Source: Onchocerca lupi (taxonomy: Eukaryota; Nematoda; Chromadorea; Rhabditida; Onchocercidae). From it: a stretch of DNA of 64,000 bases. Position numbers and translations under genes: made by a program. Below, piece by piece: positions 36,551 to 47,400 of the stretch (position 1 is its first letter; each line of letters opens with the position of its first letter). The notes beneath the pieces are model-generated. The model did no database searches. It saw nothing but the letters and a program-made list of their open reading frames with translations, and was not told the origin of the DNA. The stretch is from contig JAOVVO010000088.1 of NCBI GenBank assembly GCA_028564675.1, forward strand, positions 1 through 64,000, read 5' to 3'.

Positions 36551-36573
36551 TGCCTGCTGCTGCTGCTGCTGCT
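36551..36573 (+). repeat. Short CTG repeat
   Basis: A run of seven CTG-type triplets after TGCCTG. It lies outside any supported exon. Confidence 0.8.
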
Positions 36574-36904
36574 GCCGTTCCATCCGTTTGCCTTCCGTTT
36601 TCGAAAGTGAAAAAAAAAACAAGAAAAGAAGACATAGGTTGAAGCTTTTCAACTCAAAAATGATGACAAGTAACTCTTTTTCATGGATCTGCCTTTAGCA
36701 ATCTGTAGATGACGGATGACTTCCCCTCGCTGATGAATGCTTCTCTGTAATTAATACCTGAGTATTCTTCTTCAACCACTTACGTCTTGCTCATCTTCCT
36801 CATCTACTATTCATGTTTCTTTGTTCGAAGAAAGTGAATTTACTAAATTCTCGGAATCCAAGATAGGACTTCAATACTTATTCTTTGATATGGCTTTGAT
36901 ATAG

Positions 36905-36910
36905 CTGCTG

Positions 36911-36995
<85 letters not shown>

Positions 36996-36996
36996 T
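36905..36996 (+). repeat. Long CTG/CAG trinucleotide tract
   Basis: It begins CTGCTGCTACTACTACTACT, then has more than twenty uninterrupted GCT/CTG triplets, and ends GTTGCTGTC. The transition from CTA to CTG units suggests point change followed by expansion. The flanks carry stops in all likely frames, so it is not evidently coding. Confidence 0.95.
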
Positions 36997-39900
36997 GTCA
37001 CTGCAATGTTCATTAATTTTAAAAGAGAATTAAATATGAATCATCGCAATTTGTAGATAAACATATCATCCCTCTTTAGATTTAACTCAGTTCATTTTTT
37101 ATCAATGAAGTACCCTGCTATATATGAAGAAAATTCAATTTGTGCACTTGGCTTCCGGGCATTTCATAATTACTCGCAAAAAATTGCAATTACTTTATTC
37201 ATTTATTATCGAATGCATTTCAAATTATTGCCACTCATTAATCTGTAGAGTAGTTAAATTCGCAGCAGTGCTTTAAAAATTAAAAAAAGCGCATTTTCAT
37301 CCAATTAGTTTTCAACATTCTGAAATTTATTTTGTATAAGAAAGTCAATTTCTTTTGTTTATTATTGCTTATTGTATTAATGAGATTGGCATCAATAAAT
37401 TCTCTTCTGTAATTCACAGAGGACAATTTTTTTTTTTTTTTTTTTTTTTGTAGTTTCATTCCAATAATTAGCAATAACCATTTGTGGTCATTTTTAATCA
37501 AATAAATCATGTTTTATCGAATGATTGAAAACCAATCGGTAAATCCATTTCCAAGAATCCTATATTCTCGAATTTTTTTCTTTATGCAGTTGTAACGTTA
37601 TTGAGGTAAGGTAGAAAGAATAAAAATGATAATATTGAATAAGATTTTAGACATTTTCAGTTTCATTTTTTCTTACTTCTCCTTCATATCAATACAATGA
37701 AATCCCAATTCTAATAGCTCAAAAAATCAAAATTATTGCCATTTATTGGCTTCTTAAGACTAGCTATTATTCAATAATTTAGTGAAGTGAAAAAGGAAGG
37801 ATTTGTATCTTATCTTAAGCTTCCTCCCGACACTTCGTCATATTCCCCCTGTTATCTTATCAATACCAAGAATTTGCTACATTGAATGAACATCAGTTGT
37901 CATAGTCACATTTTTCAACAGAGCTATCATATTTCTGTTGAGTTTGCATGCGATCAAAAAATGCAGCATTTGTTGAGAAAGCAATGACAGAAGTGATTGA
38001 CTAGATTGATTGCATGTAATTTCTTGCCTCAATACAAGCTACAATCGAATATTTGTATTTTTCTAACTACGAAGGTCATTTGACCTCAAATAAAAATGTA
38101 TAAAATTGAAGTTGAAAAATTCTCTCTAATACATTCTCTTTACTTTCTTCATTGATTTTTTGCGTTTCACTAAAACATTAGTGTTATCAATTCGAAAAAA
38201 AAAAAAAAAAGATGCAATATAGCAGTGCGACTATTTTGCAAGAAAGCTTATTCAAAGTATTTTGCAATCACTTGGTTATATTAATTTCAGTGACTTGTAA
38301 TTAGGGAAGACATTACCAACAAAAAATAGTGCCAAAAAAAAAAAAAAAAAAAATTATTTTCAAGTTTGTTAGGCTTGAACTACCAATGCAAGTTTTTTGG
38401 CAAGAATTAACTATTTTCTGCGAAGCTTTCTGTTAATTTATGGAACTATAAGATAAGCTTAGAAAGTGTTTGATAAATTGACATATTTTTTTATTTCTGT
38501 ATTTCTCTTCAAATTTGCCAACTATTTTATTCAAAATTGCTTTACATCATTGTACCGTCGTGCAGCATTAATATGCCTCATCAGAAGTGATATGATATTG
38601 TAATTAATTCGAATACAATTTGTTTTTCGTATTTGAATAATATAGCTCTCAATGCTATCACTTTGTAAAATGAAAAACCACAATCAGCGAGAAGACTAAT
38701 TTATTTCCTAACATTAATAAGCTGGATTTTTTATCAGTTCGATTACCTGCCCACTTTCTTTAGCTATTTGTCTGATTTCTTTTGATATACTGCCATTTTA
38801 TAATTACAATTTGCTGGTTAGATTGCCATTATTCTATTGCTTTTGAATAAAATTTTCAAAGTCTACTAATGCTGATGGAAATATGTTTAATTTTAACTAT
38901 CATCTTCTTCCATATGGCAGATGATTTCTTAATGATTATTTGATTCACTAGCATATACGTTTTCATATTTCACTCCTGACTGCTGCACTGCTGAAACCGC
39001 ATCAGTAACGGACTAAGTGGATAAATTATTATAATTCCATTTAAGCTGTAAGTCCCTGACTAACTTCAAGTGAAAAAACTCGTCATTATATCAAAACTAT
39101 TTGAATGTGAATCTATTCTTATTCAGAGTAATGAAATCATTTTATATTTTTGATATTATGCAAAATAAAATAGATATATATGGTAGTAAAATCCGAAGAT
39201 AGCTTCGAAACAGAATAGGCCGATTATATGAGCCTGGACAATTCAGGATAGAATAGCAAACCTATGATTTATTTGGCTGGATAAAAGTTTGTGAATACCC
39301 CGGGGATCCTTTGTCCACAAAATGCGTCCCTTTTATCCTCTTTTTCGCCTCAATTCACTTTACCAACACAGATTGCTTCTTTTGCTTGTACAGTTCCAAT
39401 ATTGAAGACTTCGAAAGCAATGCCAATGTTGCTATATGAGGCAAAAACTTAGGACTTCAAGGATTTTTTCAAATTAAACTGGAAAAGCTGAACCTAAACT
39501 AGGATACTTTTAATCTGGCTGCCGAAAAAAGTGTACTTGCAGGAGCAAAAGCTCTCATTGTTTTTCTAGCCACTTACATAAATATTTGAGGTATTCTCTG
39601 TCCTATGATCTTATTCTTAACGGTTCTATATTCCTTACCCCTTTTATTTTTGAGGCTTGCCCGTGAAGTATTTTTAATTCAATCTAGTAAAGGGATTCGC
39701 TCGAAAGCTTTCACTGGGATTATAAAATGACACTGATCACATGCAAATATTGAATATTAATCTTGCTTGAAATTTATTACTGTCAAGAATTAATCAAAGA
39801 TAAGTGCATACAAAAAAATTCATTAGATATGATATTTGAGGATGAGTGAAGACTTATACTATTTATTCCATAAAGTCCAGCAATATATTCAAGAAATTTC

Positions 39901-40388
39901 GGGAAAATCTTGAAACTATTCAATTTCTTCCAATTTCAGTTAATCTCAGTTATTCCTTTCAATAAACACATATATTTTCGAAGGAATAATCTAGAATAAG
40001 GAAGAAATAAGAGATCTAAAAGTTGAATTTCACATAAATATCATCACTCTATACCATTTAATATTCGAAATATTGAATGCCGCTATTTCAATTAATCTTA
40101 ACATGTGCTTATTTATCACTTATATGATCTTTATAGATCAAATTTTTTCAATTTACTCGAAAAGAAAAAAAATCTCTCTGTTGACATCTAAATAAATAGA
40201 TAGAAGTGCTTGATGACTTGGATATTCAGAACAGTAAATTCCACCACTCCCGGGTAGAAATTTATCGAATCAGGATAGCTTTTCAGGTTTTCTTAGATCA
40301 TTATGTGACTTTGCTTGTTGAAAATTGCATCGTTATATTATTCGTCTCGGAACATTGTACTGCGTATTACCGCAATATTAAATCCCTT
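36997..40388. other. Intergenic, no gene seen
   Basis: A+T-rich sequence with poly-T or poly-A runs near 37,430, 38,200 and 38,340. No coding exon was found. Confidence 0.5.
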
Positions 40389-40415
40389 GAGAGAGAGAGA
40401 GAGAGAGGGGGGGAA
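40389..40415 (+). repeat. GA microsatellite
   Basis: An uninterrupted GA run followed by a G run, with further GAGAGG units to about 40,446. Confidence 0.9.
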
Positions 40416-40867
40416 GAAAAAGATTCAAGAGAGGGAAGGAGAGAGATTCCAACCGAGAAATGCATGTGTTTGGAAGAACATTATCAAATGTGTTCACTCT
40501 ATTGATGGTTCAAATTTCAATCACATACTTCTGGAAACTCGAAAGACAAATCTTTTGGGGAATGAAAATTAGAAAAACAATGTTTCACTGTGTGATCCAT
40601 TTGGCCATAATATATCATCACATTGCTTGGAAGCAAGCGTGAGAGAGGGAATAAATTAGAGGACAAGCTGAACTGTTAGTTTGCCTGAAGTGCTAATGAC
40701 AGCAGCCCTGCAGAAAGAAGACTAAGCTCTGTGTGAAGAAATTATTCCCTCCCCTTGCAGTCCAGGAAAGGATTGCTCCCCTCAACTTTCAGAACTCAAT
40801 TTCCCCTTCTACTTCACTCTTTTTCATGCTTCATCCTTATAGCATAACATGACTAAGCGTGTATTGA

Positions 40868-40960
40868 CATACATGCACACACGTACGCACACACGCACGC
40901 ATATACGCAAGCACGCACACATACACGCACATATGTTCGCATACAAATGTGCACATATAC
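40868..40960 (+). repeat. Degenerate CA/CG-rich microsatellite
   Basis: Alternating purine-pyrimidine sequence made of CACACG, CGCACA and CATATA units. It is a potential Z-DNA former. Not coding. Confidence 0.85.
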
Positions 40961-41079
40961 ATAGGTGAAGAGATTTTCGGTAACAGTGAGAAATTTTGTT
41001 TCATTTTAGCATTCAGAACTCCGATATTTTTCCTGAGAATTAGCAATTTTTGGCCGCATTTCATTAACTTCCCATTTAT

Positions 41080-41365
41080 AAGCGTGGCGGACCCAGCTAG
41101 TCCGGGAGTTCTTAAACACGCGCCTATTCGAATGCAATGTTGTAAATTTTGAAATCAATCGGTGAAGAACTTCAGACGTTGTGTAAAAATGAACAACGCA
41201 GAGAGTAGGCGTGAATTTCGAAAAATTCAGTCCGTTCATTTGTCACACTGTGACAGACAAAAAAAGAAGTGGCTTTATCTGTATGGAAACATGCACCTAT
41301 TTAAATGCAACGATGGTTCAAAATTTCAAATTAATTGAAGAACGTTGTGTTTCAAGTAACAATGA
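41080..41365 (-). repeat. Dispersed repeat copies 3 and 4 (reverse orientation)
   Basis: On the minus strand, copy 3 (41,200-41,085) contains GCATTCGAATAGGCGCGTG and ends in half of the hairpin (GACTAGCTGGG). Copy 4 (41,365-41,283) contains GCATTTAAATAGGTGCATG. Two partial copies lie in tandem. Confidence 0.65.
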
Positions 41366-41407
41366 TTTTTACTTATATAGATTTATAGCATTTCTAAAAA
41401 AGAACAA

Positions 41408-42937
41408 TTGAATTATGCGCCATTGAGAATCCACCAAAATATCAGAATAGTGTGGAAGTTTGGAATGATCCATGATCTTTTTGGCGCAGTTGTACGCCAA
41501 AAATGATTGAAAATCGCTCTCACATGTGATACAAGCCGTCTGGTCATTTATTTTAATACATGCAATAGTCAGGCTGTCTGATATTCGATTATAAAGTTTG
41601 GCTTTGAATTCCATCATTGTCTTATTCCTGTATTTTATTTTCAATTTTTTTAATGTTGGAAGATTCGGAATATTGATTAGCAGGTTGAATATATTTTGAT
41701 AGAATAGGCACCTCGTAAGTAAGCTCATCCACTACATATAAAAGCCAATGCAAAAGTTTGCTTATTTTATTAAGTGAAAGTATTTTTTTGAGTCGCTCAA
41801 CCGCACATTTAGTGACATTTCGAAAGCTGCTGAAATGGGTCCTGGGCGTGCATTGCACTGAAAATAACTATTTCTCCGCTAGGCCATTCATCATCCTGGA
41901 CTGAACTCTTCTCCCCTTTCCTTCCTCCCGAATCTACCTCAGCCTTCTGCTTTTGCATCAAAGCTGAGTGGCATCCTATTGCTGTCCTCCTTTCGATTAT
42001 TCATTGATTTTTTTGGACCCGTTTTATCTTTTCAACATTTTTAAAACGTTGAAAAAGAAGTCTTTTTGAGTAAAAAGTACAGTAACTTTACCCATAGTGC
42101 AATTAGCACTGCATGCAACTAGTTCATCATGCATATATATATCATGATAGGCAAAAAATAACTCGTGAAATTCGCAGTTAAATTTACACTCATGTTTATT
42201 AAAGGACCCATTTCCGTTACAGGACTCATAAAAAGTTAATTCAATTCGCAAATGTAGTAGTTATTGACTTATTCGCATTCATTATACTGTCTTTCTGCTC
42301 GCGACGTGTGATCGTTTTTATGCGAGAATTGCGACGAATAGAATGAATTGTTTCTTCATAGCTAATCTTTCAGCAGACATCATAATAAGCGATGGGAATA
42401 TCCATCGACCTCGAAATGATTATTTGTTATTAGTTTTGTCTGCTCAGGCAGCCATACTTTTCATGCACATCGATTGCAGTTTAGAAATATTTTTTAAATT
42501 GTTTGAAAATATCTTTTAAAGTTTACTGTCTGAAAAGCTTATTAGATATTACTAATTTCAGATTAAACTATATGAGAACTTTCTGAAATTTTATAAAAAA
42601 TTAGATGTTTTTAAAAATTAGACGCTTTATAAAAAAGCTTTTACATTCTTTCCATATACATTTTTTAGATAGGTTCATATTTAAGCTGTACCGAAACCGC
42701 TGATGAAATCACTGAATTTAATATAAATTTATATAGTACAAGTGTATTTTTTATTATTCTCATGGCAAAATGCAATTTTACTAAACAGTCTGCTATTCGC
42801 GATCGATAAGGCTGGATTGCTTTCTCTCTCAGCTTAGATATTTTTTTAGCAAAATTGCTGAAAACAAAAAACATAGTGTTTGTGGAATTTGTTATCGTAT
42901 ATAGCACCAAAATCAAACCGAAGTTTTCGATTATCAT
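41408..42937 (-). pseudogene. Decayed minus-strand coding region, unidentified
   Basis: Four protein-like open stretches lie in order on the minus strand: 42,937-42,665 (hydrophobic start, then SKLREKAIQPYRSRIADCLV), 42,251-42,024 (Cys-rich, CNGNGSFNKHECKFNC), 41,858-41,622 (LLHWLLYVVDELTYEVP) and 41,728-41,369 (ACITCESDFQSFLAYNCAKK). The last two overlap in different frames and no splice donor leaves the right phase, so a frameshift is likely. The first and third start on non-ATG codons. The product family is not recognised. It could be a degraded single-copy gene or the remains of a mobile element, given the adjacent repeats. Chance open frames cannot be excluded for individual pieces. Confidence 0.3.
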
Positions 42938-44199
42938 ATTCCTTTTACTGCTCTTTCAAAACTATATTCACCTGAATTGTATTTAATTGCGATTTTTAAA
43001 AACTTATTTAGTAGAATTGGAAATTTATTAAAGCTTAGATGTCAGTTCGAATTAAATATTACAGATCACATATCATCAAATATGGAACAAAATACTTCAA
43101 CCACAATTTTTTTGAATTAATTATGTGAGCAATTAAAACACGGATTTCATTTTGGAATTTTAAAACTTCACTATTTTATTTGAGAATAATTTTTTTTTGT
43201 TATGTTTATTGCTAATGATAGTCGTCTTGTTATGCTTTATTTGCATGCTTGTAATTTCTATCTGTTATAGATATTCTGTCATTCGGGTTGCTGCATATTG
43301 AGGAAAATTGCTAAACATGTTTGTTTATTTTTTTGATTGACCTCTCAGTGCACAACTTTGGATACTTAGATGAAAAAGCAGTGTTTTACACCTTCATGTC
43401 CAAAATTTTCATCATTGAAATTATTGCTTGGAACATAATTTTGCCATGATGGCGTATTTTAAATAGTTCCATTTAGTTACTTTGCAATGCTGTGCCAGCA
43501 GCGGTCGAATAGTAGGATCTATTGCAAAATAAAACGTAATTCCTAGGATGTTGGTGCATGCTGTTCGTAGAGCCAATCAGGTGGTCCAAATTTTTGACAG
43601 CATTTTTAAAATTAAAAAAAAGCGGCCAACATTTTGATCTTGCTTCGAAAAATTAATGTTTGATTTATGGTCAAGTTATAATGGCACACATGGTGCACTG
43701 ATAGAATAATTTTGATAATTGTAATCTCAAATGAAATTAATTATTTCACGTAAATCATTGCTGACTACAATTAATAGTAAAATTCAAGTGAAATTAATTA
43801 TTTACCCTTAATCGTTGTTGATTAATAATAAAATTTCATGTTGGTTTGATCTATGTCATGCTGCTGTCTATCGGAGTAATTCTGCAATCTCAAGATTCTT
43901 TATTTATCAGTTATCCTTTACCATATTATTTATCAAGTTCAATTTTCATCTCGCTCATTATTCCATTGCGAACTTAACTTTGATCTAACACTTCTTTATT
44001 TTCAGGTCATAATAAACAATGGATTATTTCGATAAAAATATTATTATTAGCTAATTCAAAGGCTCAAGAGCCGTACAGGATTTGCTTACAGCAGAGCATT
44101 ATTGACTGTTGGATTCTTACTTCATTCATATAAATTTCTTTCTGTATAATTTACTGTAAAAGTCTACAGTTATTTACAGAAAAGCTCAGTGTTAGATTT
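42938..44199. other. Intergenic region upstream of nlf-1
   Basis: No gene is seen. An imperfect direct duplication of about 70 bases, with GTGAAATTAATTATTT-like units, lies at about 43,725-43,850. Confidence 0.4.
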
Positions 44200-44427
44200 T
44201 TCGACTTCAAATTTCATCAATTTGCATCAAAATTAGTAAACTCATAGTAATACGTTGCACTCCGACCACTCCCGTTGAAAGTCCTTGGAACAAGAATATC
44301 ACCATAACAATCGCTGAAACAGCCATTCGAAACCTTTTGTCGGAGTTGCGTGTCTGTACTCAACAATCCACATCAGCCAGCTCAGCTGCATTAACGTCCG
44401 CAACTTCAGCGGCTACGTCGCTAATTG
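44200..44427 (+). other. Open stretch without ATG upstream of nlf-1
   Basis: About 73 codons are open up to TAA at 44,425. The encoded stretch includes WNKNITITIAETAIRNLLSE and a Ser/Ala/Thr-rich end, similar in flavour to the start of the proposed NLF-1. The neighbouring nlf-1 frame is also open back to a TGA at 44,315. One of these may be a 5' exon; neither contains an ATG. Confidence 0.25.
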
Positions 44428-44449
44428 TTTAAATGCGATAATATGTATA

Positions 44450-44467
44450 GGCGCGCGCAAGCGCGCC
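44450..44467 (+). promoter_or_regulatory. Perfect GC hairpin with GCAA loop before the nlf-1 ATG
   Basis: The sequence GGCGCGCGCAAGCGCGCC is a 7-bp all-GC stem closed by a GNRA-type GCAA loop. It ends six bases before the ATG at 44,474. In mRNA it would be very stable and could impede scanning ribosomes. If the reading frame extends upstream, it would instead encode GARKRA. Confidence 0.7.
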
Positions 44468-44473
44468 ACGACA

Positions 44474-47400
44474 ATGCATGCCGGCAAAGAAAAGAGGCGA
44501 AGCAGTACTGCAGTCGAAGTTACTTCAACTTCTGCTGGCGCTGTTGCTGAAAGTACTGTAGCAACTGATAAAAAAACTATTTCAACTGCTTGTATAGTAT
44601 CATCATGCAATACAGCACAATATTCTCCTGCTGATAGCATCCATTTCTGGGATTATAAGAAAGTTACCGGGTCAGAGGAACAAAGACAAGTGAACTGGAA
44701 TCAGAGGTATCATTGCTACCGCGGGCGACAACAAGCTACCAAAAGGCTGTGCAGTAGAGGTGATTCAAAAATAAGCGGTACTATAAAAGAATTTGATAAC
44801 TGTTCACAATCGGGTAAATATTTATTGTTGAAGAAGAATGAACGGTCACTGCTGACCTCGAGGTCTCATGTGAATAATTTATCAGCAAAAAAAGGAGAGG
44901 AAAGTGATTATCGTAGCAAGCAGAAAATCGTTTATCAGTCATATCGCAACCTCAAGCGTACTTCCACGCAACAGTACAACACTGCCTCATCTTCTTTATC
45001 ATCTATTCGCTCCCAAAATCGTACCCATCATTATTATCGCTATCAGCAACGAAGCCGCTGTAGTTTGTACGCAAATTTAAAATTATTCATTTACTGGCAC
45101 GCATTTTCGCTGTTAGCTTGTTTTGCAGCAACAGGATTGTGTGTACGTGCAACCATTAGTGAATCGTTGAATCTGAATGACATGAAGCACATGCAAGATG
45201 ATGTTCCAGATATCCTGCTCCTAGAGCAGACCTCTAAACATCTCAAATCCATCAACACCATTGCCACGACAACTAACGATTCAACATCCGTCCGTCCGAA
45301 TCCATTCCTGAGGCACGTGCGATCTACTTCTATGCGACTAGGATTGACACTAGATTCTGTTTGTTATGTTTGGTCTTCAGTGGCACCCAATGATCTGTGC
45401 AAGCTATCACCGTGGGCACGATATCAGTTTCTTCGTAAAATTTCCATCTTTAATCGTGATTGTTCAGAGGAGAATAACATCAAAGCTGCACAATTATTCC
45501 GCCTCACGTTGAGATATGCTAATAGCGAAGCGGATCTGCGAAAGCAAGCCAAGTTTCTTCGTGCAAACGTAGAAGGACAGGCTTGTATTTTAGCTCCGGC
45601 TGGTGCTCAACAGTGCCTTTCTTGCTTTCAAAAGGTTCAGTAACTTCTTTTTCTGTAGAAATGTGTAAAGATTTTTGGAAAAGCATAAAAACATTATGCT
45701 GCAATTATTTCATTTATATTATTTTAAATAATACTTCAGACAAAAGTTTGAAAATTTTTTTTGGAAATAAATTTTTGGCATTCTTCTGTTCTGATGATTG
45801 AAATTTGGAATTTCATCGTCATTAAGTTTTTTCCTTATGATAGTTCTCCATACTTATCGACTGGTCTTTTCAGTGCAAATATAAGATATCTTTCTCTCTT
45901 TGCCTTTTTTTTTCCAATATATATTTTTTTGAGCCATACAGTCTTTTCAAATATTTTATATACAAAACTGATCGTTGGTTTGTTCAAGCTTTCGCTTGTT
46001 ATACTGATCGATTTGAGATTTACAAATTTAAATATTTCTCTTAACTAAAGGACAAATAATCAATATTTACTTCTACGAATTGCATATCATTGATACTTTG
46101 CTCTTGATATAAGTTAATTTGTAAGGAAGTGAGAATTTTCCTGTAGTCTTCAAAAATTACTGTCAAGTTTTGAAAAGTACTGAGAGAACAAAAAAGAGGA
46201 GTAGAGCAAATGGAGAGTTCAATCGAGCCGATATGATCAGTGTCTTGTTGATCTGTTTTCCTTCTTCAGATTGATCGAGGTTTAAAGAGAGTGGATAAAG
46301 CATATGAAAAATTTAACCTCACACTACACCGATTTGATTGCATGTTGGCTGTGGATACTGCTAGCGCAACAAGGCCTTTCTCACCGAATGGCTCTTGTAC
46401 TGATTGCAAGGTTAATGCTTTATCGCTTTTTCAGAAGATAACTTCGATTGCTTTTCATTACAACCATCATTTTGATAAATTCATAATATGAGCGGAAGAG
46501 AAGAAAAGGTAATAAAGGTGAAAAATTTCGTGTAAATGATCAAACTGTCATTGGTAGAAGAGAAATGGTGAAGCCATAAGTTGAATATGACAAATTTTTA
46601 ATACTAAACTCTGCAGAATTGAAAGATCTTGGAATTCTATAACTTCTCTGCCTTCTTTTCATGTTTCTTGAAAAAGCTGTTAACATAAATGAAAAATAAT
46701 CGGCAACTAGTCGTAATAATTTCAAAAAATCTGCATTTCTCCATCTTGAACACTTTTATATCAAGACGTCCATTTTATCCGAATATGTATTTTTTCTCAC
46801 TTTGCTCTCACGTCCGATTATTTTAATTTTTTTGCTCATTCAGAATTCTCGAACAAAATATGGTACACCACCTCTATTCCCTCTTAATCTAAGCCAAATT
46901 CTTATGCAATCAATCCCAAAACACTTCTGCAATCCCATCCCTTTCGATCAAAGATGCTAGGTTTTGTGAGAATTTTCCATACTTTCTTTTATCCACAAAA
47001 TGCTTTCCATGATGCGAATTTGTCTGTTATGCATTGGAAATTTAATATATTTACTTATAAAAGGGAACAACTGCATATGACATTCTGTGACATTCCTTAT
47101 TTTAAACCCAACAGTTTCCCATTTCATTTTTTTTACCCGTAGTTTTTATTTTTTATTGTTTACAATTCTTTTTTTTAAATCTTTCATACTAAATTACTGA
47201 AGAAAAAGGAGAGTTTTCATGAAAAATTTCTTCCATTCACCTTTTCTTTTTCGCTTTTTTTGTTTTCTTTCTGTAGTTATCCGAATTCATGCCCAAGTTT
47301 TAATTTATTTCCAGACATTCAATTCGAGAGGGGATTGATTGGAAATAGAAAAGGATATTGGTGGATAGAAAGCTTAAATATGAAGCCACACAAAACTTCT

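Noticed and set aside
36905..36996. Poly-Gln coding repeat on the minus strand
   Set aside because: The flanks carry stops soon after the tract in the CAG frame and no splice sites bound it.
40206..40642. Three overlapping open frames around the GA microsatellite
   Set aside because: The frames exist because the repeat lacks stops; no protein-like features.
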